From assembly GCF_003331145.1 (NCBI RefSeq), contig NZ_QLVE01000014.1:59970-123969 (forward strand): a stretch of 64,000 nt of DNA. Reading direction: 5' to 3'. Of the stretch, positions 43,071 to 52,008 are shown one piece after another. Under the pieces are notes generated by a model. That model ran no database searches and had not been told where the DNA came from. It worked only from the letters and a program-made list of their open reading frames with translations. Each line of letters opens with the position of its first letter. Position 1 is the stretch's first letter. This stretch comes from Exiguobacterium sp. TNDT2. GTDB lineage: Bacteria; Bacillota; Bacilli; Exiguobacteriales; Exiguobacteriaceae. The translations under genes and the position numbers were made by a program.

Positions 43071-44846
43071 TCAAAACGGGAAGAGGAGTAAAATCGTGAA
43101 GATGGCGATGACCGCCGTCACGACCTGAAGCGGCAAGCCGACTTTGACAAAATCGAAGAAACGGTAGCCGCCGATGCCGAACACCATCGCATTCGTCGGT
43201 GACCCGAACGGGGTCATGAACGCGAGCGAGGCCGCGATCGCGACGGCGACGACGAGCGGGACGGGACTGACGTGAAGTGCCGAGGCCAGTGATAGTGCGA
43301 GCGGAGCGAATAAGACGGCCGTCGCCGTGTTTGAAATAATTTGGCTGAGCACCATCGTCGCGACGAAGAGCGCAACGAGCACCCAGACCGGACCAGCCTG
43401 CCCGAACGACTCACTAATCCATGTGACGAGCCACGCCATGACCCCGGCATTGTCGAGCGCTTGGCCAACCGGGATCATCGCCGCGATTAAAAGAAGCGAA
43501 GACCATTGAATCGATTGATACGCGACGTCCATATGGCGGACGGCACCCGTGAGCACCATCGCGAGTGCCGCGAGCCATACCGCCACCGTCGGGTCGACCC
43601 ATTCGAATACGAGGAGCATCACCATCCCGAGCATGATCAACCCCGCTGCTAGCTGATGACGTTCGGACACGGCCCGGTTGGCCACATCGGTCACATGCTC
43701 ATTGGCAAGCAGAAGGTTCGTCTCGTTTCCGACTCGCTCCAAATCGGCCCACTCGCCTTGTGCGACAAGCATGTCGCCTCGTTCGAGCGGGACATCTTTC
43801 AATCGAGTGATGGCGATCTCCTCGTTCGGCCGTACGACTTGAAGCACGTTCAATCGATATTCATTGCGCAACCGGCTCTCGGACAAACAACGGCCGACGA
43901 GTGGGCTTTCGGTCGGAATCGTGAAGACGGCGACGCCCGACGCTTTGCCGTAGACATCTTTGACGTTAACCGGTTCGACGACCAATCCTTCTTGTCGTGC
44001 GATGCGGTGGACGTCCGTCTCATCACCGCTGACGAGGACATACCCTTCCGTCAGCACCATGTCGGCTCGGGCTGTGATGAACCGATGGACCACTCCTTTT
44101 CGATATTCTCCGACGACAATCAGACCGTCTCGTGACCATTTGACGTCACCAAGCGTCTGACCGACGAGAGGGTGGCCTTTCGTGATGGCGAGCGAATAGA
44201 CGGCTACTTGCGGCAACGTCAACGGATGGGCCGCAGATGAACGGATGTCCCCCACCCCGAGCAGACGATTGCCGACGGCATAGAAATAAATCAGCCCGAC
44301 CACGGCCACGACGAGCCCAATCGGCAAAAGCGCGAAAAACCCGAGCGAACTCACTCCAGCACTTCGAAGCGTCTCGGCGGCGACAAGGTTCGGCGGCGTT
44401 CCGATGAGTGTCATCGTCCCACCGATACTCGAGAAGAAGGCGAGCGGCATGAGCAGTTTTGCCGGGCTCGTCCCCATCTGCCTCGACATGGCGAGGACGA
44501 CCGGAATCAATAAGGCGACCGTACCCGTGTTCGACATGAGACTTGATAGAAACGTCACGGTGACCATGAGGACGAGAAAGAGACGTACTTCACTCCCTTT
44601 CGCGTACGGGATGAGGGCGGCCCCTAACCGTTCAGCAAGGCCGGTATGAAACAACCCGGCACCGACGATGAACAGTCCGGCGATCATGAGCACGACCGAA
44701 TTCGAAAAACCGGCCATCGCTTCGACCGGTGTCAGTTGATTTGTCAAAACGAGCAAGAGGAGACCAATCAGCGCGACCAAGTCGGCCCGGAGCCAGCCTC
44801 CGATAAAACCGATAATCATGGCGGCTAAAATGACCAAGGTGACCAT
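43071..44846 (-). CDS. SLC13-type anion permease with two RCK-C domains
   Basis: 591 residues. Two halves of membrane helices (1-200 and 395-591) around two TrkA-C/RCK-C regulatory domains of about 70 residues (the second includes PLVGRCLSESRLRNEYRLNVLQV). DASS family traits: SNTGTVALLIPVVLAMSRQ and TPPNLVAAE near 120-165, SNTATAVLFAPLALSLA and GSPTNAMVFGIGGYRFFDF near the end. These carry sulfate, phosphate or C4/C6 carboxylates; which one is not decidable. Start at 44846 after AAGGGTGG. A perfect cre site upstream favours a carbon source. Confidence 0.85.
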   Translation of the reverse strand: MVTLVILAAMIIGFIGGWLRADLVALIGLLLLVLTNQLTPVEAMAGFSNSVVLMIAGLFIVGAGLFHTGLAERLGAALIPYAKGSEVRLFLVLMVTVTFLSSLMSNTGTVALLIPVVLAMSRQMGTSPAKLLMPLAFFSSIGGTMTLIGTPPNLVAAETLRSAGVSSLGFFALLPIGLVVAVVGLIYFYAVGNRLLGVGDIRSSAAHPLTLPQVAVYSLAITKGHPLVGQTLGDVKWSRDGLIVVGEYRKGVVHRFITARADMVLTEGYVLVSGDETDVHRIARQEGLVVEPVNVKDVYGKASGVAVFTIPTESPLVGRCLSESRLRNEYRLNVLQVVRPNEEIAITRLKDVPLERGDMLVAQGEWADLERVGNETNLLLANEHVTDVANRAVSERHQLAAGLIMLGMVMLLVFEWVDPTVAVWLAALAMVLTGAVRHMDVAYQSIQWSSLLLIAAMIPVGQALDNAGVMAWLVTWISESFGQAGPVWVLVALFVATMVLSQIISNTATAVLFAPLALSLASALHVSPVPLVVAVAIAASLAFMTPFGSPTNAMVFGIGGYRFFDFVKVGLPLQVVTAVIAIFTILLLFPF

Positions 44847-44899
44847 GACGTCCACCCTTTCCTTGTGAAATGACCTACAAGTAGAGTATATCACGGATT

Positions 44900-44914
44900 T
44901 TGTAAGCGCTATCA
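44900..44914. promoter_or_regulatory. cre site (CcpA) upstream of the SLC13 transporter
   Basis: TTGTAAGCGCTATCA matches WTGNAANCGNWNNCW at every position, 54 bp before the start and just upstream of a TATACT -10, so carbon catabolite repression is expected. Confidence 0.8.
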
Positions 44915-44937
44915 TCATGAGATTGACAATCTGAGCA

Positions 44938-44970
44938 ACAAAAAGCGGATGGCTCGATTGCCATCCGCTT
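44938..44970 (-). terminator. terminator after yheA
   Basis: AAGCGGATGGC / GCCATCCGCTT stem, 6-base loop, then TTTTTG on the minus strand. Confidence 0.88.
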
Positions 44971-44975
44971 CGTCA

Positions 44976-45347
44976 TTATTGAACTTCGTTATCATTCACC
45001 ATCGGAGCGTAAAGCTCTTCAAGCGGCTTCATGATAATTTTTGTCACTTCTGTGACCAGTTGATGCATGCGTTGCTCTTCTTGCATGAGCTCCATAATCA
45101 ATTCATTTTGTTGAACACCCATCATTTTCGTCTGCGCGTCCATCATCTCTTGTTCAGAGATCTCTTCGCCTTGCATCTGCTTCTGTTGAAGCGTCATTTG
45201 GATGTCACGGAAGTCAGCGAATAACTGGTTCGCTTCTGCATCCGCATTGACACGGTCGTATAGTGAAGAGAGGTTTGTGAACTCCTCAGAATCGCGAAGT
45301 GCTTTTTCCAATTGGTAAGCATGATCGTACAAGTTTGTTTGTGACAT
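44976..45347 (-). CDS. yheA: YlbF/YmcA-family protein YheA
   Basis: 123 residues, all helical: DHAYQLEKALRDSEEFTNL, NQLFADFRDIQMTLQQKQMQGE, a central MMDAQTKMMGVQQNELIMELM and MHQLVTEVTKIIMKPLEEL. This is the UPF0342/YheA layout of the YlbF-like group, related to subunits of the Y-complex that guides RNase Y. YheA's own role is unknown. AGGAGG before the ATG. Follows yheB by 34 bp on the same strand, as in Bacillus. Confidence 0.85.
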   Translation of the reverse strand: MSQTNLYDHAYQLEKALRDSEEFTNLSSLYDRVNADAEANQLFADFRDIQMTLQQKQMQGEEISEQEMMDAQTKMMGVQQNELIMELMQEEQRMHQLVTEVTKIIMKPLEELYAPMVNDNEVQ

Positions 45348-45381
45348 GTGACGTCCTCCTAAATACTATTAGGGCGTGCCC

Positions 45382-46500
45382 TTAAATAATGGCAATCAAT
45401 CCTTGAATCAACCCAATCATACCACCTAACAAGGCTCCAAGCCATGTTATTGCCCGGAACTCTCGTTTTGAGATCGAGAGGACAATCTCTTCAAGGTACG
45501 AGGTATCGAGCGAACTCACTTGCTCTTGCACGATTTGATCGATTTTGAGTCGGTCCATGACCGTCTCCATTTGATCCGTGAAGCGCGTGATGACGAGTCG
45601 GACCCCGTTCGGGACGAGCTCTTCGACGACACGATCCTCGACGTCCCGTGTATACGAATGGACGGTCCGGTCGAGCAAGTCCCCGACCGGGAGGCGCGAC
45701 ACGACTTCCGTCGTCACCCCGTCAATCAGACGTTCTTCTAAACGCTCATCGAGCAACGTCTCGACCGAGCGTTCACTGAACCGCTCGAACTCGCGCGTAA
45801 TCATCTCCGCCATACCCGATCGTGTCGAGCCACCGCGGAGAATGTTGATGATCTCGGGACGAATCATCTCGACGAAATTCAAGTTTTGGATGAAACCGGC
45901 GATGAATCCGAGCCGTCGCTGGACGAACGAGTCGACCATACGGCGAAGTTGAGCCTCACCTTCGACGGAATAGAAATATTCTTCCGATTTGACAAGCAAG
46001 GTATCAACGATTTCCGGAATGAGCCCTCGGACACGGTCCATCCCGTCTTCACCGAGAAGTTCATACAGTTTACGCGACTTCACATCCGACAGGACGAGCT
46101 GGAGCTCTTGACGGAGTTTCTTATCTGCCTCAGTCAATACACGTGTCTCGGCATCCGGATAAAGCGGCTCGATGAGCGACCGGATCGTCTTGTCCGAGCG
46201 GAGCATCGTCCGCACTTCGCCTTGAACGAAGTGCGTGATATGACTCCCGACTTGTTCATCGAGCAGTCGCTTACGCATCCCTTCAGGCGTCAACAAGTGC
46301 TTGACGACCGTCTTCCCGAGGCTCGTCGCCAACTCATCGCGTCGTTTCGGAATCAAGCCTGGCGTGAACGGGACGCGCATGTTCCCGATATATTTAGGAT
46401 GGTGGGGACGGAATAACATTTTGATGGCGAGGAAGTTGGTCACTCCCCCGATCACTGCACCGATGGCGATCATAATGAATATTTTCAGTAGACTCTCCAA
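45382..46500 (-). CDS. yheB: DUF445 membrane protein YheB
   Basis: 372 residues. N-terminal helix IFIMIAIGAVIGGVTNFLAIKMLFRP, the DUF445 signature, leads into FTPGLIPKRRDELATSLGKTV; a C-terminal helix WLGALLGGMIGLIQGLIAII closes it, with a long helical region between. Function unknown. I chose a TTG start at 46500, with GGAGG 8 bases upstream and the best match to the Bacillus N-terminus; the longer frame to 46614 would overlap the divergent regulator gene. Confidence 0.85.
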   Translation of the reverse strand: MESLLKIFIMIAIGAVIGGVTNFLAIKMLFRPHHPKYIGNMRVPFTPGLIPKRRDELATSLGKTVVKHLLTPEGMRKRLLDEQVGSHITHFVQGEVRTMLRSDKTIRSLIEPLYPDAETRVLTEADKKLRQELQLVLSDVKSRKLYELLGEDGMDRVRGLIPEIVDTLLVKSEEYFYSVEGEAQLRRMVDSFVQRRLGFIAGFIQNLNFVEMIRPEIINILRGGSTRSGMAEMITREFERFSERSVETLLDERLEERLIDGVTTEVVSRLPVGDLLDRTVHSYTRDVEDRVVEELVPNGVRLVITRFTDQMETVMDRLKIDQIVQEQVSSLDTSYLEEIVLSISKREFRAITWLGALLGGMIGLIQGLIAII

Positions 46501-46552
46501 ACTGTCTGCCTCCGATCTGAAATATGATACATTTGTTGAAGAGGTGATTGTG

Positions 46553-47401
46553 TTGACAACGTTTGAACGCATTAAATCCATTTTTCCGATGGCTGTCCAT
46601 CGGTCAGAAGACACTTCCGGTGACGTTCGCTGGTATCAAGCCCAGGACGGCACGGTCTTCGGGTTGCCTAAAATAGAGCTGACGGAGCGGGAGCAACAGT
46701 TGCTCGAATGGTCCGCCACTCCGCTGTTGACAAGACTCGACCCGCGACAAGCCAAATGGCAGAATCGTTTCCTCACCGACACGTACCGGTTCGACCAGCC
46801 GTTTCGTCTCATGTCGCTCGTCCTGCATTATCAGGATCCTGAGGCGCTCGATCAATTTTTAGACGTGTTAGCTGACTTTATGCCTGAAGCAGAGATCGTT
46901 CTTATGACCCGGTCTCACGTTGAAATCATTGAGACCGACCAGTTCGTCGAGCTGACCGAGTTCGAGGACGTCTTGCGGGCAATTGCGAGCGATTGTTACG
47001 TCGAGGCGCACGTCGTCTATAGCGCACGCCCGCTCGGTGACCTGGGGCCACTTTATCATCAGCATCAGGCGCTACTCCCGCTCGCCAAGCTCTCTACTAA
47101 AACTTACCCTGCTAGTCAATTATTATACCATTATTTACTCCAACGCCATGAGACTTTTGATGTACCTCCCCGTCTGACGGCCACCGTCGTCGAATCACTC
47201 GACAAGACGACGATTGATTTATTGGAGGCGCTGTTCGCCCACTCGTTGAACGTGTCGCACACGGCAAAGGCGTTATTCATGCACCGGAACACGCTCAACT
47301 ATCGGCTAGACCGGCTCTATGAAGCGACCGGTTATGACGTTAGACAGTTCTACGACGCCGCTCTGCTTCAGTTGATTGTCACGTTGCACAAATCCGAGTA
47401 A
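46553..47401 (+). CDS. PucR/CdaR-type transcriptional regulator
   Basis: About 282 residues. The C-terminal 60 residues form the PucR helix-turn-helix: LLEALFAHSLNVSHTAKALFMHRNTLNYRLDRLYEATGYD. The N-terminal two-thirds (LLEWSATPLLTRL, FLDVLADFMPEAEIVLMT) is not a sensor domain I know. Relatives regulate purine, sugar-diacid or amino-acid use; the target is unknown. The start is probably TTG at 46553, after GAGGTGAT with 6 bases spacing. Divergent from yheB (52 bp apart) and 104 bp upstream of msmX, which it may control. Confidence 0.75.
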   Translation: MTTFERIKSIFPMAVHRSEDTSGDVRWYQAQDGTVFGLPKIELTEREQQLLEWSATPLLTRLDPRQAKWQNRFLTDTYRFDQPFRLMSLVLHYQDPEALDQFLDVLADFMPEAEIVLMTRSHVEIIETDQFVELTEFEDVLRAIASDCYVEAHVVYSARPLGDLGPLYHQHQALLPLAKLSTKTYPASQLLYHYLLQRHETFDVPPRLTATVVESLDKTTIDLLEALFAHSLNVSHTAKALFMHRNTLNYRLDRLYEATGYDVRQFYDAALLQLIVTLHKSE

Positions 47402-47429
47402 TCGTTTTTGTGCAACGTGTACATATTCA

Positions 47430-47444
47430 ATGCAAGCGGTTTCA
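47430..47444. promoter_or_regulatory. cre site 1 upstream of msmX
   Basis: ATGCAAGCGGTTTCA, a full match to the cre consensus, ends 3 bases before a perfect TATAAT -10 (47448-47453), so it fills the promoter spacer. Confidence 0.82.
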
Positions 47445-47458
47445 TCATATAATCAGTC

Positions 47459-47473
47459 TTGTAAGCGCTATTA
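47459..47473. promoter_or_regulatory. cre-like site 2 upstream of msmX
   Basis: TTGTAAGCGCTATTA has one mismatch to the consensus. It follows the -10 at the transcription start, 14 bp from site 1's end, suggesting paired CcpA binding. Confidence 0.6.
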
Positions 47474-47505
47474 TACCAAGAACAGATTCTCAGGAGGCTA
47501 ACGAC

Positions 47506-48606
47506 ATGGCAGAAATTCAATTAAATCATATTGATAAAGTATACGACGGCAGCGACTCGAAGGCAGTCAGCGATTTTAATTTGCACATCAAGGACCGCGA
47601 GTTCATCGTTTTCGTCGGACCATCAGGTTGCGGTAAATCGACGACGCTCCGTATGATCGCAGGACTTGAGGAAATCTCGAACGGCGACTTCATCATCGAC
47701 GGCAAACGCATGAACGATGTCGCGCCGAAAGACCGCGATATCGCGATGGTCTTCCAAAACTATGCCCTTTACCCGCACATGAGTGTGTATGATAACATGG
47801 CGTTCGGTTTGAAGCTTCGCAAGTTTCCGAAAGACGAGATTGATCGTCGCGTGCAAGATGCGGCTCGTATCCTCGGACTTGAAGAATACCTTCAACGGAA
47901 GCCGAAAGCACTCTCTGGTGGTCAGCGTCAACGTGTTGCCATCGGCCGTGCCATCGTCCGTGATGCCAAAGTGTTCTTGATGGATGAGCCGCTCTCAAAC
48001 TTGGATGCCAAACTTCGCGTTCAAATGCGTAAAGAAATCATCCAATTGCACAACCGTCTCGACACGACGACGATTTACGTTACCCATGACCAAACGGAAG
48101 CGATGACACTCGCGACACGCATCGTCATCATGAAGGACGGAATCATCCAACAAGTCGGTTCGCCGAAAGAAGTATATGAAAATCCGGACAACATCTTCGT
48201 AGCAGGCTTCATCGGATCACCTTCGATGAACTTCTTCCGCGGTAAATTGGCTGACGGTAAATTCATCGTCGGCGGTGAAGAAATCAATGTTCCTGAAGGT
48301 AAAATGAAAGGTCTCCGTGACCGCGGTTACGTCGGGAAAGAGCTCGTGCTCGGCATCCGTCCAGAATCGATTCATGATGAGCCAATCTACATCGACTCGC
48401 CAACGACGCACACGTTCCGCACACACATCGATGTCGCTGAGCTCATGGGCGCTGAATCGTACTTGTACGCCGAACTCGGTGGCCACCAGTTCACGGCTCG
48501 CATCGATGGACGCTCAACTATCCATATGGGTGACGATGTCACACTCGCACTCGACATGACGAAAGCCCACTTCTTCGATACGGAAACAGAACAAGTCATC
48601 CGTTAA
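47506..48606 (+). CDS. msmX: sugar ABC transporter ATPase MsmX/UgpC type
   Basis: 366 residues. Walker A GPSGCGKSTTLRMIAG near 37, Q-loop FQNYALYPHMSVYDNM near 83, signature ALSGGQRQRVAIGRAI near 133, Walker B VFLMDEPLSNLDAKLR near 153, H-loop YVTHDQTEAMTLA near 188. The C-terminal TOBE domain includes VLGIRPESIHDE near 285. It stands alone without permease or receptor, as expected for the shared MsmX ATPase that powers several oligosaccharide importers. AGGAGG precedes the ATG. Two cre sites overlap its promoter. Confidence 0.93.
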   Translation: MAEIQLNHIDKVYDGSDSKAVSDFNLHIKDREFIVFVGPSGCGKSTTLRMIAGLEEISNGDFIIDGKRMNDVAPKDRDIAMVFQNYALYPHMSVYDNMAFGLKLRKFPKDEIDRRVQDAARILGLEEYLQRKPKALSGGQRQRVAIGRAIVRDAKVFLMDEPLSNLDAKLRVQMRKEIIQLHNRLDTTTIYVTHDQTEAMTLATRIVIMKDGIIQQVGSPKEVYENPDNIFVAGFIGSPSMNFFRGKLADGKFIVGGEEINVPEGKMKGLRDRGYVGKELVLGIRPESIHDEPIYIDSPTTHTFRTHIDVAELMGAESYLYAELGGHQFTARIDGRSTIHMGDDVTLALDMTKAHFFDTETEQVIR

Positions 48607-48610
48607 TACA

Positions 48611-48647
48611 AAAATCCCTTCGATTCTAAAATCGAAGGGATTTCTTT
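48611..48647. terminator. bidirectional terminator between msmX and the amino-acid permease gene
   Basis: AATCCCTTCGAT / ATCGAAGGGATT 12-bp perfect stem followed by TCTTTG. Confidence 0.9.
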
Positions 48648-48650
48648 GTG

Positions 48651-49301
48651 TCAGCGAATCGCATATCGACGTTCGAGACGATGCTGCCCCGCCTGGATAA
48701 GCGTCGACAAGATCCAGTAGATCGATGCCGAGAATAAGAGGAGCGGCATGACGAGATACGTCGTTGCTGCGATTTGGTCCGATACGTACGTCAACTCTTG
48801 AACGGCGATGACCGAACCGAGTGACGTCGACTTGATGATATCGATGACCGAGTTGGACACCGGCGGAATCGCACGCGATAACGCCTGTGGGAAAATGATA
48901 TCCTTGAAGCGCTTCGCACGCGGAATCCCAAGGGCGACACTCGCCTCGACTTGACCGCGGTCGACCGAATTGATGGCCGCGCGGAACGCTTCCGAGATAT
49001 AGGCCGCAAAGTGAAGGCCAAGCCCGAAGATGAGCGCCTGCATTCCGCTCAACTGGACGAAGCCGGTCAGACCGACGTACAGGATGAGAAGTTGCAACAG
49101 GAGCGGTGTGCCGCGGAAGAACGAGATATACGTCCGTGTGAACAAACGGACGATCTTAATAGGACTGCTGTGCAAGACAGCGATGATCAGACCGAGCACC
49201 AAGGCGAGGAGAATCGACAGGATACTGGCGATCAACGTCAATTGTACGGCTTCGATATAGGCCGAACGGTTCTCGATGACGGTCGTGATCAGTTCATTCA
49301 T
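48651..49301 (-). CDS. amino-acid ABC transporter permease
   Basis: 216 residues, HisM/ArtQ type. N-terminal helix LTLIASILSILLALVLGLIIAVL, the conserved FFRGTPLLLQLLILYVG near 65, and the EAA loop GQVEASVALGIPRAKRFKDIIFPQA near 125-150 that docks the ATPase. Starts inside the last codon of the receptor gene (ATGA). The docking loop requires an ATPase, but none is adjacent. Confidence 0.9.
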   Translation of the reverse strand: MNELITTVIENRSAYIEAVQLTLIASILSILLALVLGLIIAVLHSSPIKIVRLFTRTYISFFRGTPLLLQLLILYVGLTGFVQLSGMQALIFGLGLHFAAYISEAFRAAINSVDRGQVEASVALGIPRAKRFKDIIFPQALSRAIPPVSNSVIDIIKSTSLGSVIAVQELTYVSDQIAATTYLVMPLLLFSASIYWILSTLIQAGQHRLERRYAIR

Positions 49302-50056
49302 TGACTGATGTCCTCACCGAAGTACTTCTCGCCGATTTCAGCCATCGTGCCATCTTCTTGCATCTCAGCGAGCGCCTCGTTCAAGCCTTCGAGCACGTCT
49401 GAGTCTTGACGCGTCATGTAGCCCGCTTCACTCTTATTAAAGACGTCACCGACCGCTTTCACGTCGTAGCCTGTCTTCTCAAGCTCCGTCAAGATGAAGA
49501 GACGGTCGTTGAGCGCCGCATCAAGACGTCCGACTTGAAGGTCTTGCAATACTTGGTTCGCGCCTTTGTAGAACTTCACTTCAGCACCGGCTTCCTCAGC
49601 CATTTGAGCGTAGACAGAACCTTGCGTCGAGCCGACGACTTTGCCATCGAGGTCATCGATGCCTTGAATGTCGTCATTGTCCGAACCGACGATGACTTGC
49701 GCACCTGATACCGCGTACGGAGTTGAGAACGCGTACTTCTCTTCACGTTCTGGCGTGATGCTCATTTGGTTGGCAATCATGTCGATGCGTTCTGCATCAA
49801 GGGCCGGTACGAGTCCTTTGAAGTCCATTGGTTCGTATTCGACCGTGTAACCGGCACGCTCGGCCGCTTCGTTCAATACGTCGATGTCATACCCTGTGAT
49901 TTCACCTTTATCTTTGTACGTGAATGGCGGGTACGTCGCCTCTGTACCGACCGTGATGACCGCTTCTTCTGAACCGCTGTCTGTCTCTGTGCCGCAAGCT
50001 GCGAGCACCCCGAACGATGCGCCGATTGCGAGTACTGCTGTTAACGATTTTTTCAT
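49298..50056 (-). CDS. amino-acid ABC transporter substrate-binding lipoprotein
   Basis: 252 residues. Signal peptide with lipobox VLAAC (Cys21), then a family-3 binding protein: ITVGTEATYPPFTYKDKGEITGYDIDVLNEAAER near 35-68, ANQMSITPEREEKYAFSTPYA near 95, GKVVGSTQGSVYAQMAEEAG near 135. Tethered outside the membrane. The ligand is a polar amino acid or cystine-like compound; Bacillus YckB is the nearest layout I recall, also lacking an adjacent ATPase. Start follows GGAAGGCGG. Confidence 0.9.
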   Translation of the reverse strand: MKKSLTAVLAIGASFGVLAACGTETDSGSEEAVITVGTEATYPPFTYKDKGEITGYDIDVLNEAAERAGYTVEYEPMDFKGLVPALDAERIDMIANQMSITPEREEKYAFSTPYAVSGAQVIVGSDNDDIQGIDDLDGKVVGSTQGSVYAQMAEEAGAEVKFYKGANQVLQDLQVGRLDAALNDRLFILTELEKTGYDVKAVGDVFNKSEAGYMTRQDSDVLEGLNEALAEMQEDGTMAEIGEKYFGEDISQ

Positions 50057-50148
50057 GTGAATTCCGCCTTCCTGATAATCCTTATATGATTACATGGTTT
50101 TGAACAATAACCTCATCATACTGACGGGGGCATTCAATGTCAAACAAA

Positions 50149-50176
50149 AACCACTGTCCTCGTCAGGGCAGTGGTC
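50149..50176 (-). terminator. terminator after pgcA
   Basis: CCACTG-N-CC / GG-N-CAGTGG stem then TTTTTG on the minus strand. Confidence 0.82.
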
Positions 50177-50181
50177 CTCGC

Positions 50182-51909
50182 TTAATCAATTGCTTTCGCT
50201 TGTTTCATGACATCCTGTTCAATCGCCTCTCGTTTCGCCGTCGTCTTCTCGGCGCTATCGGCGTGGACACTGAAGTAGAACTTGATTTTCGGTTCTGTGC
50301 CGGACGGACGTAAGCAGAACCATGAGCCGTCCTCGAAGATGAATTTGAGCACATTCGACGACGGCAACTCGATCGTTTCCGTCTCCCCTTGACGCAAGTT
50401 CGTCGCGACTTGTTGCTTATAGTCTTCGAAGCGGACGACTTCGTACCCGCCGACTTCTTGTGGCGGATTGGCGCGGAACGCCTCCATCATCCGACCGATC
50501 TGTTCGAGACCGGCCTTCCCTTTCAACGTCATCGATTGGAGCGACTCTTCATAGAAGCCATACTTCTCATACACGGCTTGGAGCGCATCGTATAGCGTGC
50601 GTCCATGCTGTTTATGGAAGGCCGCCATCTCGGCGCCGAGCAAGCACGCCTGGACGGCATCCTTGTCACGACAGAAGTCGCCGATCAAGTACCCGTAACT
50701 CTCTTCGTAGCCGAACAAGAACTGATACTGACCCGACTCTTCATATTGCTTAATCTTCTCACCGATGAACTTGAAGCCGGTGAGCGTGTTCTCGAGGTGG
50801 ACCCCATACGCCTTGGCGATGGCCGCACCAAGTTCGGACGTGACAATCGTCTTTGCGACGAAACCGTTCGCCGGAAGCGTCCCCGTCTCCACTTTCTGGG
50901 ACAAGATATAGTCCATCAGGAGCGCACCCGTCTGGTTGCCCGTCAAGACGAACCATTCGCCGTTACGGTCACGAACCGTAAAGCCGACACGGTCGGCGTC
51001 CGGGTCCGTCGCCATGAGCAAATCAGCTCCGACACGGTCGCCGTATGCCATTGCGAGTTCGAAGGCGGCCCGTTCTTCCGGATTCGGATAACTGACCGTC
51101 GGGAACGCTCCATCCGGCTCAGCCTGCTCCTCGACGATGGTGACGTGTTCGAAGCCGTACGCTTTCAACCCTTCCATGACCGGACGGCGTCCCGTCCCAT
51201 GGAGTGGTGAATAAACGATTTTTAGCGGATCGCCTTGCACATCCGTATGAATTCGAATCGATTGGAGGGCCTCCATATAAGCGGCATCGACCGACGAATC
51301 GACTGTGACGAGTGTGCCTTCGGTTCGAAGCGGTGCTTCGTCTTTGACGTCAATCGTCAATTCATCTTCAATCGCATTGACGTACGAGACGAGTTCATCG
51401 GCCTCGGCCGGGGGCAATTGTCCACCGTCGGCGCCATACACTTTGAATCCGTTATATTCCGGCGGGTTGTGGCTCGCCGTGATGACGATGCCGCCGAAGG
51501 TGTTCAAGTGACGGACGGCGAACGACAACTCCGGCGTGGCCCGCAAACTCGGGAATAAGTATGTCTTGATTCCGTTCGAGGCGAGCGTGCGTGCCGCTTC
51601 GAGCGCGAACTCTGGCGAGAAGTGACGGGAGTCGTGGGCGATGACGACGCCATGACGTTTCGCGTCCTCGCCCGAGGCCGCGATAAAGTCGGCAAAGCCT
51701 TGCGATGCCTTACGGATCGTATACACGTTCATTCGGTTCGCGCCTGGTCCGATCTCGCCGCGCATACCGCCCGTCCCGAATTCGAGCGTCTTATAAAATG
51801 CGTCCTCGAGTGACGTCTCGTCTTGTTCCATTTCCTCGAGTTCCGCGCGTAAATGCGGTTCGAGCGCCTCATGTCGTTTCCAACGGTCATATGTCTGTTG
51901 CCATGTCAT
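50182..51909 (-). CDS. pgcA: alpha-phosphoglucomutase
   Basis: 575 residues, alpha-D-phosphohexomutase family. The phosphoserine loop IVITASHNPPEYNGFKVYG holds the catalytic Ser near residue 140, the metal loop LLMATDPDADRVGF lies near 297, the sugar loop GYEESYGYLIGDF near 395, and the phosphate-binding CLRPSGTEPKIKFYF near 535. Converts glucose 6-phosphate to glucose 1-phosphate, feeding the glycogen genes 6 kb away and UDP-glucose synthesis. Start at 51909 after AAAGGGG; a further upstream ATG overlaps that site. Confidence 0.94.
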   Translation of the reverse strand: MTWQQTYDRWKRHEALEPHLRAELEEMEQDETSLEDAFYKTLEFGTGGMRGEIGPGANRMNVYTIRKASQGFADFIAASGEDAKRHGVVIAHDSRHFSPEFALEAARTLASNGIKTYLFPSLRATPELSFAVRHLNTFGGIVITASHNPPEYNGFKVYGADGGQLPPAEADELVSYVNAIEDELTIDVKDEAPLRTEGTLVTVDSSVDAAYMEALQSIRIHTDVQGDPLKIVYSPLHGTGRRPVMEGLKAYGFEHVTIVEEQAEPDGAFPTVSYPNPEERAAFELAMAYGDRVGADLLMATDPDADRVGFTVRDRNGEWFVLTGNQTGALLMDYILSQKVETGTLPANGFVAKTIVTSELGAAIAKAYGVHLENTLTGFKFIGEKIKQYEESGQYQFLFGYEESYGYLIGDFCRDKDAVQACLLGAEMAAFHKQHGRTLYDALQAVYEKYGFYEESLQSMTLKGKAGLEQIGRMMEAFRANPPQEVGGYEVVRFEDYKQQVATNLRQGETETIELPSSNVLKFIFEDGSWFCLRPSGTEPKIKFYFSVHADSAEKTTAKREAIEQDVMKQAKAID

Positions 51910-52008
51910 GGTCAGTTCCCCTTTCGACATTCAAAAATTCAATCGAAGTACTCGCCAATTTGTTCCATCTTGTATACGATGGGAGTAACGAAACTTCGAG
52001 GTGATACT

